A stretch of 64,000 nt of DNA from Planctomycetota bacterium (GTDB lineage: Bacteria; Planctomycetota; Phycisphaerae; Phycisphaerales; Phycisphaeraceae): assembly GCA_021413865.1 (NCBI GenBank), contig JAIOPN010000031.1:1-64000 (forward strand). Direction: 5' to 3'. How positions within the stretch are numbered: position 1 is the stretch's first letter; each line of letters begins with the position of its first letter. Both the position numbers and the translations under genes were made by a program. Of the stretch, positions 24,377 to 32,231 are shown in pieces. The notes below the pieces were generated by a model that was not told the origin of the DNA, made no database searches, and saw nothing but the letters and a program-made list of their open reading frames with translations.

Positions 24377-25615
24377 ATGAACCAGCCCGCCGCCGCTCCC
24401 GCACGTTCGCCGGTCCGCACCACGCCGTTCCCCGGTCTGCCGCCGCGGTTCGACGGCAAGGAGATGGAGTACCTCCGCGAGGCGCTGGCGCAGAACAGCC
24501 TCTTCTACAACCGGCCGGACGGGCTGGTCGCGCGGATGCTCAAGCGTGCCTGCCAGACGTTCAACGCGCCGCACGCGGTGGCCACGTCGTCGGGCACGGC
24601 GAGCCTGCATGTCGCCGTCGCCGCGTCGGAACTGCCGCCGGGGTCGGAGGTCATCACCTCGCCGATCACGGACATGGGCACGTGCATCGCCATCCTGTAC
24701 CAGAACCTGGTGCCGGTCTTCGCCGACGTGGACCCGGAGACGTACAACATCACCGCCGAGTCGATCAAGGCGGTGATGACCGAGCGGACGCGGGCCGTGA
24801 TCGCGGTGCACCTGACCGGTGCGCCGTGCGACATGGACCCGATCGTCGCGTTCTGCAAGGCGAAGAACCTCTCGCTGATCGAGGATTGTGCGCAGGCGCT
24901 GGGTGCGAGCTACAAGGGCAAAAGCGTGGGCACGCTCGGCCGGTACGGGGCGTACAGCCTCAACGACTTCAAGCACCTCTCCTGCGGCGACGGCGGCGTC
25001 GTGCTGGCGGGGAACGAGGCGGACTACCTGCTCGCCCACAACTACGCCGACAAGTTCTACGACCGCGCGGGTAAGGGCGTCCGCCTCACGAAGCTGGGCG
25101 CGAATTACCGGATGACCGAGTTGCAGGGGGCGGTGGCGCTGGCTCAGTTTGAGCGGCTGGAGTCCATCGCCAGCAAGCGCAACCGGCTGGGCGACCGCCT
25201 CAGCTCGGCGATCTCGGGCATCCCGGGCGTGATCCCGTACCGCGTCGTGCCGGGTGCGAAGTCGAGCTACTGGTTCTACATGTTCCGCATCGATCCGGCG
25301 GTGCTGGGGGTGGACCGGGACGAGTTCAGCCGCAGGCTCAACGCCGAGGGCATCCCCGCCGGCGGGGGTTACGTCGCCAAGCCGATGTGCCACGAGCCGG
25401 TCTTCCTCAACAAGGCGTTCTTCCCCGGCGGCGTCTGGCCCGCCGAGAAGGTCGCGGGCAAGACCTACGATTACGCCAAGGTCCGCGTGCCCGTGTGCGA
25501 CACGGTGCTGACGACCTCGATCCGCATGCCGCTGCACGAGGGGATGAGCGAGGTCGATGTGGACGACGCGGCCAAGGCGATCCGGCTGGTGGCGGGGGAT
25601 TTGGCGAGAAGATGA
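24377..25615 (+). CDS. DegT/DnrJ/EryC1/StrS-family aminotransferase
   Basis: A 412-residue PLP-dependent enzyme. The start at 24377 gives the usual N-terminus. Family landmarks are ATSSGTASLHVAV (about 72), VFADVDPETYNI, IEDCAQALGASYKGK (about 175) and the PLP-binding Lys in YSLNDFKHLSCGDGGVV (about 201). These enzymes make amino-sugars, for example for surface polysaccharides. It lies alone between two tRNA-Arg genes and two integrated elements, so it may be an old cargo gene or a chromosomal gene spared by both. Confidence 0.85.
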   Translation: MNQPAAAPARSPVRTTPFPGLPPRFDGKEMEYLREALAQNSLFYNRPDGLVARMLKRACQTFNAPHAVATSSGTASLHVAVAASELPPGSEVITSPITDMGTCIAILYQNLVPVFADVDPETYNITAESIKAVMTERTRAVIAVHLTGAPCDMDPIVAFCKAKNLSLIEDCAQALGASYKGKSVGTLGRYGAYSLNDFKHLSCGDGGVVLAGNEADYLLAHNYADKFYDRAGKGVRLTKLGANYRMTELQGAVALAQFERLESIASKRNRLGDRLSSAISGIPGVIPYRVVPGAKSSYWFYMFRIDPAVLGVDRDEFSRRLNAEGIPAGGGYVAKPMCHEPVFLNKAFFPGGVWPAEKVAGKTYDYAKVRVPVCDTVLTTSIRMPLHEGMSEVDVDDAAKAIRLVAGDLARR

Positions 25616-25665
25616 GGGAGGCCGGACGCTAAGCCGCAAGCGGCCGATCGGCGATAGTTGTTGTA

Positions 25666-27168
25666 TTAGAAGCCCCCGTAGCTCAGTGGATAGAGCAGCA
25701 GATTTCTAATCTGCGGGTCGCAGGTTCGATCCCTGCCGGGGGTATTCCCGTTCCGTCCGGCATCATTCCGCACCGAGTCGTCGCCAGGCCTTGTTTTCAA
25801 GCCTTTTGTGGTGGTCGCTTCCGCCGACCGCCCGCTGCCTGGGCGGCACTGGACCGCACCTTTAAGAACCGAATCGTGCCGCAATTGTTGGGACCTAAGT
25901 GGGGGGTCCTTCGAGATTGGAACGACCGCCGCGCTGCCGTCGGTTAGCTGCAACGGCTCCGGCACGGACGGGATCATCACCGGCAGGCGTGCCACCGTGT
26001 CCGCTTCCTGTCCCGGCAACAGGTGCCCGTAGGTGTTCATGGTCGTCGTGATGTCCGAGTGCCGCATGATCGCTTGGATGGCCTTTGGCTGTGCCCCCGA
26101 GGCGGCCAGCCACGTCGCGGTGGTGTGCCGGAGGCTGTGGAAGTCCAGAACCTCCCCTCGGTGGTCGGTGGGAGAGAGGAAGTCGGACTGCTGCCGCTTC
26201 GCGTACTCCTTGGGATCGGCCTTCGCCGCGTTCATCCAGGCGTTCCTGGCGTCCGCGAGATCGGCCCTGAGCATGTCGGCCACTTCCCAATCACGCGGCA
26301 TGGTGAAGGCGGCCGCCTGCGGGGTCTTTGACTCGACGTGCTTCTTGAGGGCCTGGGCAAGATCGGCCAGGACGTGTTGCTTGGCGGACTTGCCGTTCTT
26401 CGTGGACCCGGCCCGGCACCGGATGTGCGGCTGGTCCGAATCCATGAACAGGTCCCCCCGCGTAAGACTGCGTAGCTCACTTGAGCGGAGGCCGGTCTGG
26501 ATCGCTGTTGCGTAAAGAAGAACCCGATCCGCTCCAGACATTCCAAACCGAGCCTCGTTCGTCTCGGTGGTAAATCGGAGCCAGTCCCACTCTTCGAGGC
26601 TCAGGGCTCGCCGTATCCGCCGCCTGTCGGTCTTCGGGCTGGGCTTGACCACGGACGCGAGGGGATCGCGGGGAAGTTTGCCGTGAACGGACAGCCACTT
26701 GGAGAACCCCTTCACCGATGTGATGTGGGCGTGGATGGTCCGTCCCGACAGACCCTGCGTCTTCATATCCGCCGCGTAGTGGTTCACGCCTTCCGCCGAG
26801 AGGTCGGAGGCCAGTGACCAACCGCGATGCGTTGCGATCTCTCGGACGTGGTGGAGAGCGGTTGCAACGTATCTTGGGTTGCGTCTCCCGGCGTTCAGCT
26901 TGGCTTCGTAATCGCTCAGGTGGGACTCAATTGTCCGCTGGGCTTGCTGCAAGATTCCCTCCAACTGGGGGTCGATTACGCCGCTGGTGCGGAGTGCAGC
27001 TTGGCTCACGAGCTTGCTGATGATCCGCTCGGCGTCCCGCCGGTCGGTGGTTCGGGTGGACTGCTCTTTCCATTTTTTGTCGTGGGTCAGATACCGGGCG
27101 ATCCAGGGGCCGCCTTGGACCCTCTTGAAAAGCGTTCCCTGCCCATTCGATCTTCGTTTACGTGTCAT
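25666..27168 (-). CDS. Tyrosine integrase whose 3' end spans tRNA-Arg(TCT)
   Basis: A 500-residue tyrosine recombinase. There is an N-terminal arm-binding region (GTLFKRVQGGPWIARY), a core-binding domain (about 95-190), and a catalytic domain (about 205-385). Catalytic residues: Arg in TGLRSSELRSL, His-x-x-Arg in FHSLRHTTATWL, His in MRHSDITTT and Tyr in MNTYGHL. After a long unstructured tail the last 24 or so residues (GRDRTCDPQIRNLL and on) are the antisense reading of the complete tRNA, with the stop just past it. As with the other integrase, the C-terminus is set by the host gene. Confidence 0.85.
   Translation of the reverse strand: MTRKRRSNGQGTLFKRVQGGPWIARYLTHDKKWKEQSTRTTDRRDAERIISKLVSQAALRTSGVIDPQLEGILQQAQRTIESHLSDYEAKLNAGRRNPRYVATALHHVREIATHRGWSLASDLSAEGVNHYAADMKTQGLSGRTIHAHITSVKGFSKWLSVHGKLPRDPLASVVKPSPKTDRRRIRRALSLEEWDWLRFTTETNEARFGMSGADRVLLYATAIQTGLRSSELRSLTRGDLFMDSDQPHIRCRAGSTKNGKSAKQHVLADLAQALKKHVESKTPQAAAFTMPRDWEVADMLRADLADARNAWMNAAKADPKEYAKRQQSDFLSPTDHRGEVLDFHSLRHTTATWLAASGAQPKAIQAIMRHSDITTTMNTYGHLLPGQEADTVARLPVMIPSVPEPLQLTDGSAAVVPISKDPPLRSQQLRHDSVLKGAVQCRPGSGRSAEATTTKGLKTRPGDDSVRNDAGRNGNTPGRDRTCDPQIRNLLLYPLSYGGF
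25672..25744 (+). tRNA. tRNA-Arg (TCT)
   Basis: A full cloverleaf: acceptor GCCCCCG with CGGGGGT (one G-T pair), D arm GCTC/GAGC, anticodon stem GCAGA/TCTGC around TTTCTAA (anticodon TCT), T arm GCAGG/CCTGC with TTCGATC, discriminator A. It reads AGA codons. The whole gene is antisense to the 3' end of the island integrase. Confidence 0.95.
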
Positions 27169-27171
27169 CGT

Positions 27172-27399
27172 TCACTTCCTCTTTTGCCGCCGCGTTTGTC
27201 GGCGGGTCTTCGTCGTTAGCGTGATCTCAAGACCAAGGCAGTCGGCCAGCCTCTCCATCGCGTCGAAGCTCAGGCCCTTCTCCCCGGTCATAAATCGAGA
27301 GAGATGGGCCTGGTCGATGCCCGTCTGCTTGGAGATGGCGTACCGGGTCTGACCACTGGCAATGATCGCGGCCTGCATTGCTTTCACGATTCGGCTCAT
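27172..27399 (-). CDS. XRE-family regulator
   Basis: A 75-residue HTH protein (ISKQTGIDQAHLSRFMTGEKG is the HTH region; then MERLADCLGLEITL). It ends 3 bp before the integrase gene. The basic tail TKTRRQTRRQKRK is like the KLKKRSK tail of the XRE protein in the first element. The two elements thus share an XRE-integrase module. Confidence 0.8.
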   Translation of the reverse strand: MSRIVKAMQAAIIASGQTRYAISKQTGIDQAHLSRFMTGEKGLSFDAMERLADCLGLEITLTTKTRRQTRRQKRK

Positions 27400-27429
27400 G
27401 GACTCATTTTACCATTGATTGTCCATCGT

Positions 27430-27636
27430 TCAAGTAGTCTCGGCTCTCTCGGCCCACTCCTCAAGGGTCGTCAGGCGGAATCGAACCGAGCGCCCTACCT
27501 GGACGCAGGGAATCTCCCCCGAGGTCTTGAGGGAGAACAGCTTTCGTTCCGAGATGCCCAGCATCCTGGCGGCTTCGCGTGAGTTCACGAGAATCGGGCG
27601 GGGGATTTCAGGCGTCTGCGTTGTGGTCGTGGACAT
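27430..27636 (-). CDS. HTH_17 excisionase-like protein
   Basis: A 68-residue protein with a typical excisionase fold: VNSREAARMLGISERKLFSL, then a wing GEIPCVQVGRSVRFRL, then LEEWAERAE. It is 30 bp upstream of the XRE gene on the same strand, probably in one transcript with XRE and integrase. Confidence 0.8.
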   Translation of the reverse strand: MSTTTTQTPEIPRPILVNSREAARMLGISERKLFSLKTSGEIPCVQVGRSVRFRLTTLEEWAERAETT

Positions 27637-27975
27637 GGATCATTGGCTCCATTGAGTAAAAGGGGCCATCCCTCGGTGTGTTCCAAAGGGACGGACCCCG
27701 ACAGGCAGGGAATAGTGGTGGGGATCAGCGGCAGTGATTCATCCACCGCTGCTTCGTCGTCGTGAGTGTGGGGCGTGAAATGGATGAGAAACCGTGCATG
27801 GGAGGCGGTGAAACGTCTACTGGAATGGGCGGCTGTAACAACAGTGATTGCAGGCACTTCGGAGATGTTTCACGTTTCAGGACTATTAAGATATGAAACT
27901 GTGAAACAACCAGAAGGACCTTCGGGCCAATGAAGGCGGCCGAAGGGTCTAAGGTCTTCTAGCACTGCTGTTCTT
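27637..27975. other. Intergenic region of the decayed island
   Basis: No convincing gene; a 90-codon minus-strand frame here has no protein character. It holds the inverted repeat at 27866-27908 and a GC-rich hairpin near 27911-27955 just past the ATPase stop, which may end that transcript. Confidence 0.4.
27866..27908. repeat. Inverted repeat near the RepA-like gene
   Basis: TGTTTCACGTTTCA (27866-27879) is mirrored by TGAAACTGTGAAACA (27894-27908), with one extra base in the right arm. Each arm contains two GTTTCA/TGAAAC units. It could be an operator or an origin-type site. It is AT-rich against its surroundings. Confidence 0.6.
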
Positions 27976-28542
27976 TCAGGGCCTCACTCGCCGCCCGTAA
28001 CTGCCTGCCTTGAGCAGCCCCTCGGCTTTGATCTTCTTCCAGAGTCGTGAGGCTGTCGCCGGGGAGATACCCATTTCTTTGGCAATTTCTTTCTGAGTTT
28101 TGTACTTCATGCTCTTCACCAGTCCCACCATCTCCTCCACCCTTGCGTCCGTGGCGTCTTCCCAGTCCCAGACCGATGACCCATCGGGGTTTGTCTTGAG
28201 ATGGACTTCAAGCGATTTTGTCTCGTCGCTCCGCTCATCCCGAACCTTCTCGAACGTGATGACGAATGCGGCTCCCGAGTTGGCCGGTACGGAATGGTGC
28301 GGGGAGAGTTGAATGATCGTGTCATTGATGACGCCCATCTTTGATGTCCCCCGGTACGACCCCGCGCGTGGAGCTTTGCCATCCGTGATGGAAGCCTTAC
28401 GTGCATGATGGACAAGTATGCTGGCCCGGTTCTGCTGACGGAGCTTCATCAGGAGTTGAAGTACGGGGTTAAATGACGATGCGTCGTTCTCGTCTTCGAC
28501 GTCCGTCAGCGTTGAGTAGTTATCGAGGATGTCCAGTCCTAC
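27976..28542 (-). pseudogene. RepA-like AAA ATPase, 5' half missing
   Basis: The preserved part starts near LDILDNYSTLTDVEDEND, equivalent to the Walker B strand of AAA_25/RepA-type ATPases. It continues with RASILVHHARK and RGTSKMGVINDTIIQL, then a C-terminal winged helix (KTQKEIAKEMGISPATASRL). The Walker A half is absent; upstream of about 28542 the frame runs antisense into an HsdR fragment. It probably was the island's replication ATPase. Confidence 0.7.
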
Positions 28543-28548
28543 AGGGAG

Positions 28549-28680
28549 ATGAACATCACGGCGGGTCTCGGTGTCGCCGTGCGCGAGTTCCCCCTCAAGA
28601 CCGGCTTCGCCGACTACATGCTCTACGCCGACGGCAAGGCCATCGGGATCGTCGAGGCCAAGCCCGAGGGCCACGCCCTC
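28549..28680 (+). pseudogene. HsdR fragment (type I restriction subunit)
   Basis: About 44 codons read GVAVREFPLKTGFADYMLYA, GKAIGIVEAKPEG. This matches the N-terminal nuclease domain of HsdR: the D of ADY and the E-x-K of VEAK are the PD-(D/E)xK residues. The rest of the gene is gone on both sides. It cannot make a working enzyme. Confidence 0.7.
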
Positions 28681-28771
28681 AACCGTGCAGCGATTGAAAC
28701 AGTCTTATGGTTGGCAGGTCGGTGGATGAGTCCCGACGTTCATCTGATCCCCCCCCGCAATCAGACGCAGT

Positions 28772-29414
28772 CCCCTTAACCCGGATTTCCTGGTTGACTT
28801 TGCGAGTTTGATAGAACCAACATGTGTTTGATGCCGTAATTCATGGTGTTCTGCGCATCTCAACCCCACCATGGAAGGGCCACCCAATGGGTGACGCACG
28901 CAGGGACGCGTTAAAGGTCGGTTTCGACGGCTCGATCCGGCTTGAGTTTCACGGAGCGACGGTCAGCAGCGACGGCGGCCTGCTGGCCTATCGTGATGTC
29001 GATGACGCGCTGGCACTGACGGCGACGGCCGGTGCGACGCTGACCGACTGGCGCACCGGGACCAACATCCGCCACTCGCTGACGGCGCTGTTGCGGCAGT
29101 CGATCTACAGCCGCCTGGCGGGCTACGACGATCTCAATGATGCGGACCGACTGGCGGTCGATCCGGTGATGCGGCAGGTCGTGGGCGGCCGGGCCACAGA
29201 GAAGCAAGCCGCCTCCACCAGTCAGATGGCCCACTTCGAGACGGCCGTGTTGACCCGGCCTGACAACCTCAAGGCGCTGATGGACCTGTCGGGGAAATGG
29301 ATCGGTCAAGTGCAGCAGCACCGCCCTTTGGACCGCATCATCCTCGACCTGGATAGCTCGGTCAGTGAGACGCACGGAGAGCAGGAAGGCTCGGCCTACA
29401 ACGGCTACTTCGAG
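28772..29414 (+). mobile_element. Partial IS1380-family insertion sequence
   Basis: The left end is probably at CCCCTTAACCCGGATTTCC (28772-28790), a sequence that looks like an IS1380-type terminal repeat. The transposase gene starts at 28887. The right end is missing: the element is cut near 29414 and joined to an HsdS fragment. Confidence 0.6.
28887..29414 (+). pseudogene. IS1380 transposase, truncated
   Basis: The first 176 residues or so of an IS1380-family DDE transposase, normally about 440. Landmarks are SSDGGLLAYRDVDDALALT, RQSIYSRLAGYDDLNDADRL, DPVMRQVVGG and ILDLDSSVSETHGEQEGSAY with the first catalytic Asp (LDLD). It stops matching after YNGYFE and continues in frame into HsdS-like sequence. 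It is therefore inactive. Confidence 0.8.
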
Positions 29415-29561
29415 TGGATCAAAAGCACCCTTGCCGGTCTCATCGTCCCAACAAGTGAGCGTGTCTCGCCGTCTAAATACGGCGAGCTACCTTTCATTGG
29501 CCTTGAACACGTCGAGGCTCACACAATGCGGTTGCTCCCTGCCGGAATATTTTTTAGGTGA
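29415..29561 (+). pseudogene. HsdS fragment (type I specificity subunit)
   Basis: About 48 codons with SERVSPSKYGELPFIGLEHVE then AHTMRLLPAG. The motif PFIGLEHVE is typical of the start of a target-recognition domain in HsdS. It is fused in frame to the truncated transposase. Its stop overlaps the stop-codon region of the following minus-strand gene by 8 bp. Confidence 0.6.
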
Positions 29562-30942
29562 GGATTCTTTCCGCGATCTCCAGGCTCAGCCGTGCGCACC
29601 GGCTGATGGCGATCGGTTCGTAGCCCATCACCTGTGAGTGGAGCGTATCGTGCAGCGGGGCGGCCCATTTCTTCGGCAGCCGTGATGCGCCGAGCATCGC
29701 GCCGGCGATCGAGCCGGCCGTCGCGCCGTTGCAGTCGCTGTCCCACCCGCCCATCACCGCGATTGTGACGACCTTCTCATAGTCGTGTCCCCCCAGCAGG
29801 AGGGCGGCCACCACCAGCGCGGCGTTGTTGTTGGTGTGCACGGGGTGGTAGTGCCCCAGCAGGGCGTAGATGCGGTCCAGCACGCCCTCGAAACGCGCCG
29901 GGTCGCGGCCGTGCTCCACGCAGATGTCGATCACCTGCCGCATCTCGGCGTGCAGCCGGCTGGTGCGGGGGATTTCCGCCAGCCCGGCCTCGACGATGCC
30001 CAGCGGGTCGTCCAACACGAAGGCGGCGGCGATCATCGCGGCGCAGAACATCTCGCCGTAGATACCGTTCTTGACGTGCGACAGGCGGGCGTCGCGCCAC
30101 GCAAACTCCGCGGCCAGCTCCGGGTTGCCCGGCGCGGCGTAGCCCCATGAGTCGGCACGGATCTGCGCGCCGATCCATTCGCGGTAGGGGTTGTCGTGCG
30201 TGGCGACCCACGTCCAGTCGATCTGGTCCGCGGGGGTTTCCCGTGCGTGCACGCCGTAGCGCATTACCAGGTTGCGGTACGCCTGTGTCTCGGCGGTGCA
30301 GACCATGCGGTAGGGCAGCTCGGCCAGCCACGACATCGCCACGTGATGTGTGGTGAAGCTTTGGCCGTGCGCCAGCAACACCTTCTGCGCAAGCACGGTG
30401 TAGCGGATGTCGTCGTCGCTTTCCATGAAGGCGATGTGCTCGCGCGTGGATTGCGGGCAAGTGGCCCGGCCGGTGCGCTCCTGTGCAGGTGACTCAATGG
30501 GGAAGAAGTTGTTCAGCGGGTACTCGCCCGGCGCGATTGCTCTGAGGTAGGTTTTGATGCGGTCCTTGCTTGATAATCCCGTGTGCGGCCCCATGAAAAG
30601 CTCGACGGGTTTTCCCAGCGCACAGCCGGCGCAGCGGCCGAGCCAAGCACCAAACATGCGGTCATAGAGTTCTTCACTGGCGAGGCGGAGATCGAAGCGG
30701 TGGGCGCCGACCGGGCGTGCGGCGCGGATGGAGGGCAGGTCGCTGGGTTCCGAGAACGGGAAGTCCTCGCGGATCGGCAGGGCGGCGAGGTCGCGCCAGA
30801 CTTGTTCGAGCTTCGCCTCGTCATCTCCCGCCGCCTCGAACGCTGGTCGCAGCGCCGCCACCGCCGCGGGGTCGCGCCCCTCCTGCACCGACTGCTCGAA
30901 CTCATCGGCGACCATGCTTTTCCAGTTGGCCCAGCCGGGCAT
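29554..30942 (-). CDS. ADP-ribosylglycohydrolase family protein
   Basis: A 462-residue protein. The N-terminal 90 residues are helical and not part of the core. From about 95 the ADP-ribosylglycohydrolase fold is visible: YDRMFGAWLGRCAGCALGKPVE, ESDDDIRYTVLAQKVL (metal-binding Asp pair), and GGWDSDCNGATAGSIAGAML near 415 (second metal site). The family removes ADP-ribose from proteins or nucleosides, or acts as related hydrolases; the target is unknown. The gene is divergent from the enolase-superfamily gene, with a 115-bp gap. Confidence 0.85.
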   Translation of the reverse strand: MPGWANWKSMVADEFEQSVQEGRDPAAVAALRPAFEAAGDDEAKLEQVWRDLAALPIREDFPFSEPSDLPSIRAARPVGAHRFDLRLASEELYDRMFGAWLGRCAGCALGKPVELFMGPHTGLSSKDRIKTYLRAIAPGEYPLNNFFPIESPAQERTGRATCPQSTREHIAFMESDDDIRYTVLAQKVLLAHGQSFTTHHVAMSWLAELPYRMVCTAETQAYRNLVMRYGVHARETPADQIDWTWVATHDNPYREWIGAQIRADSWGYAAPGNPELAAEFAWRDARLSHVKNGIYGEMFCAAMIAAAFVLDDPLGIVEAGLAEIPRTSRLHAEMRQVIDICVEHGRDPARFEGVLDRIYALLGHYHPVHTNNNAALVVAALLLGGHDYEKVVTIAVMGGWDSDCNGATAGSIAGAMLGASRLPKKWAAPLHDTLHSQVMGYEPIAISRCARLSLEIAERILT

Positions 30943-31057
30943 AAAACCTCCGTGACAAGACGCAACGACTGCTTCAACGTAACCCGCCGCCCGCGATCCC
31001 GCACCTTCGCGAGCCCCCGCGCGAGGTTACAGTGGCGTGCCACCCCAGGGTTACGCC

Positions 31058-32221
31058 ATGAAGATCGCCGCCATCGAGACCGCCCACCTGCTCTACCGCT
31101 ACGACAAGCCCTTCACCTACGGCGGGGGCGTCTGCACGGGCAGGCTCGCGTCGCTCGTCTTCGTGCACACCGACGACGGCAGGACCGGCATCGGCTCGGT
31201 CTATTCGCACCCGGGCATGGTCGAGCTGGTGGTCAAGCGGCAGCTCGAGCCGCTGCTCATCGGCCGGGATGCGGCGGACATCGACGGCCTCTGGAAGATG
31301 ATGTACGGCCTGACGCGCTGGTACGGCCGCAAGGGGGCGGCCATGTCCGCCATCGGCGGCATCGACACCGCGCTGTGGGACCTGCGCGGCAAGGCGGCGG
31401 GCCTGCCGGTGCGAAAACTCCTCTCCCGCGACGCCAAAGATTTGTGCCCCGCCTACGCGAGCGGGCTCCTGTGGAAGGAGATCGCCGCGCTGGAGACCGA
31501 GGCGGCCGGGCACATCGCCGCGGGCTTCCGCCGTGTGAAGATGCGCGTCGGTCAATCGGACGAATACGACGCCGCGGCGATGCGGGCCGTGCGCAAGGCG
31601 ATCGGGCCGAAGAACGACATGATGGTGGACGCGGTGATGCGTTACGACGTGGCGACCGCCAGGCGCATGGCGCCGGTGCTCAGGGAGGTCCGCGCGTTCT
31701 GGTTCGAGGAGCCGTTCCAGCCCGAGGACATCGACAGCTTCCTCGCCCTGCGCGGGCACATCGACGTGCGCGTCTCGACGGGCGAGAACGAGTTCGGCGT
31801 GCAGGGCTTCCGCGAGTGGATCAGGGCCAAGGCGGTGGACATCGTGCAGCCGGACGTCTGCCGCTGCGGCGGCATCAGCGAGGCGTGGCGCGTCGGGCAG
31901 ATGGCGCTGGAAGCGGGGCTGGAGGTCGCGCCGCACACGTGGAGCGACGCGGTGACGATGATCGCCAACGCCCACGTCGTGGCGGCGCTGCCCAACGGCA
32001 TCACCGTCGAGGTGGACCGCACGGGCAACCCGCTCATCGAGCGGCTGCTCGTCGAGCCGCCGGTGGTGCGCGACGGCGTGATCAAGCTCAGCGATGCGCC
32101 GGGCCTGGGCATCGAGGTGGACATGAAGCTGGTCGAGAAGCTCCGCATGCCCGACCCGTTCAGCATCCCGGACGGGAACTACTCCGACTTCGCGTTCGGC
32201 AAGGCGCACTTCAGGGGATAA
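31058..32221 (+). CDS. Mandelate racemase / muconate-lactonizing enzyme family protein
   Basis: A 387-residue enolase-superfamily enzyme. The start at 31058 (MKIAAIET) fits the family. Metal ligands are Asp in MMVDAVMRY (about 191), Glu in FWFEEPF (about 217) and Glu in STGENEFG (about 243). The active site has KMR after the second strand, in place of K-x-K, and the His-Asp pair typical of the mandelate racemase subgroup (Asp in VQPDVCRCGG, His in APHTWSD). It probably acts as a sugar-acid dehydratase or racemase. The MlrC-like gene follows 10 bp later. Confidence 0.85.
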   Translation: MKIAAIETAHLLYRYDKPFTYGGGVCTGRLASLVFVHTDDGRTGIGSVYSHPGMVELVVKRQLEPLLIGRDAADIDGLWKMMYGLTRWYGRKGAAMSAIGGIDTALWDLRGKAAGLPVRKLLSRDAKDLCPAYASGLLWKEIAALETEAAGHIAAGFRRVKMRVGQSDEYDAAAMRAVRKAIGPKNDMMVDAVMRYDVATARRMAPVLREVRAFWFEEPFQPEDIDSFLALRGHIDVRVSTGENEFGVQGFREWIRAKAVDIVQPDVCRCGGISEAWRVGQMALEAGLEVAPHTWSDAVTMIANAHVVAALPNGITVEVDRTGNPLIERLLVEPPVVRDGVIKLSDAPGLGIEVDMKLVEKLRMPDPFSIPDGNYSDFAFGKAHFRG

Positions 32222-32231
32222 GGGAGAAGCC

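Larger units (their letters stand above)
25666..29561. mobile_element. Second, decayed island at tRNA-Arg(TCT)
   Basis: Integrase, XRE and excisionase genes read on the minus strand toward tRNA-Arg(TCT). Beyond them come a half RepA-like ATPase gene, HsdR and HsdS fragments, and a truncated IS1380 copy. The right edge is set where the chromosomal ADP-ribosylglycohydrolase gene begins (29554). I searched by eye for a second copy of the tRNA 3' end and found none, so the far att site is lost or unrecognisable. Confidence 0.6.

Noticed and set aside
27585-27857. 90-codon minus-strand open frame
   Set aside because: It overlaps the excisionase-like gene, has no ribosome site, and has a low-complexity composition.
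28549-29561. A working type I restriction system
   Set aside because: Only short pieces of HsdR and HsdS remain and no HsdM was found.
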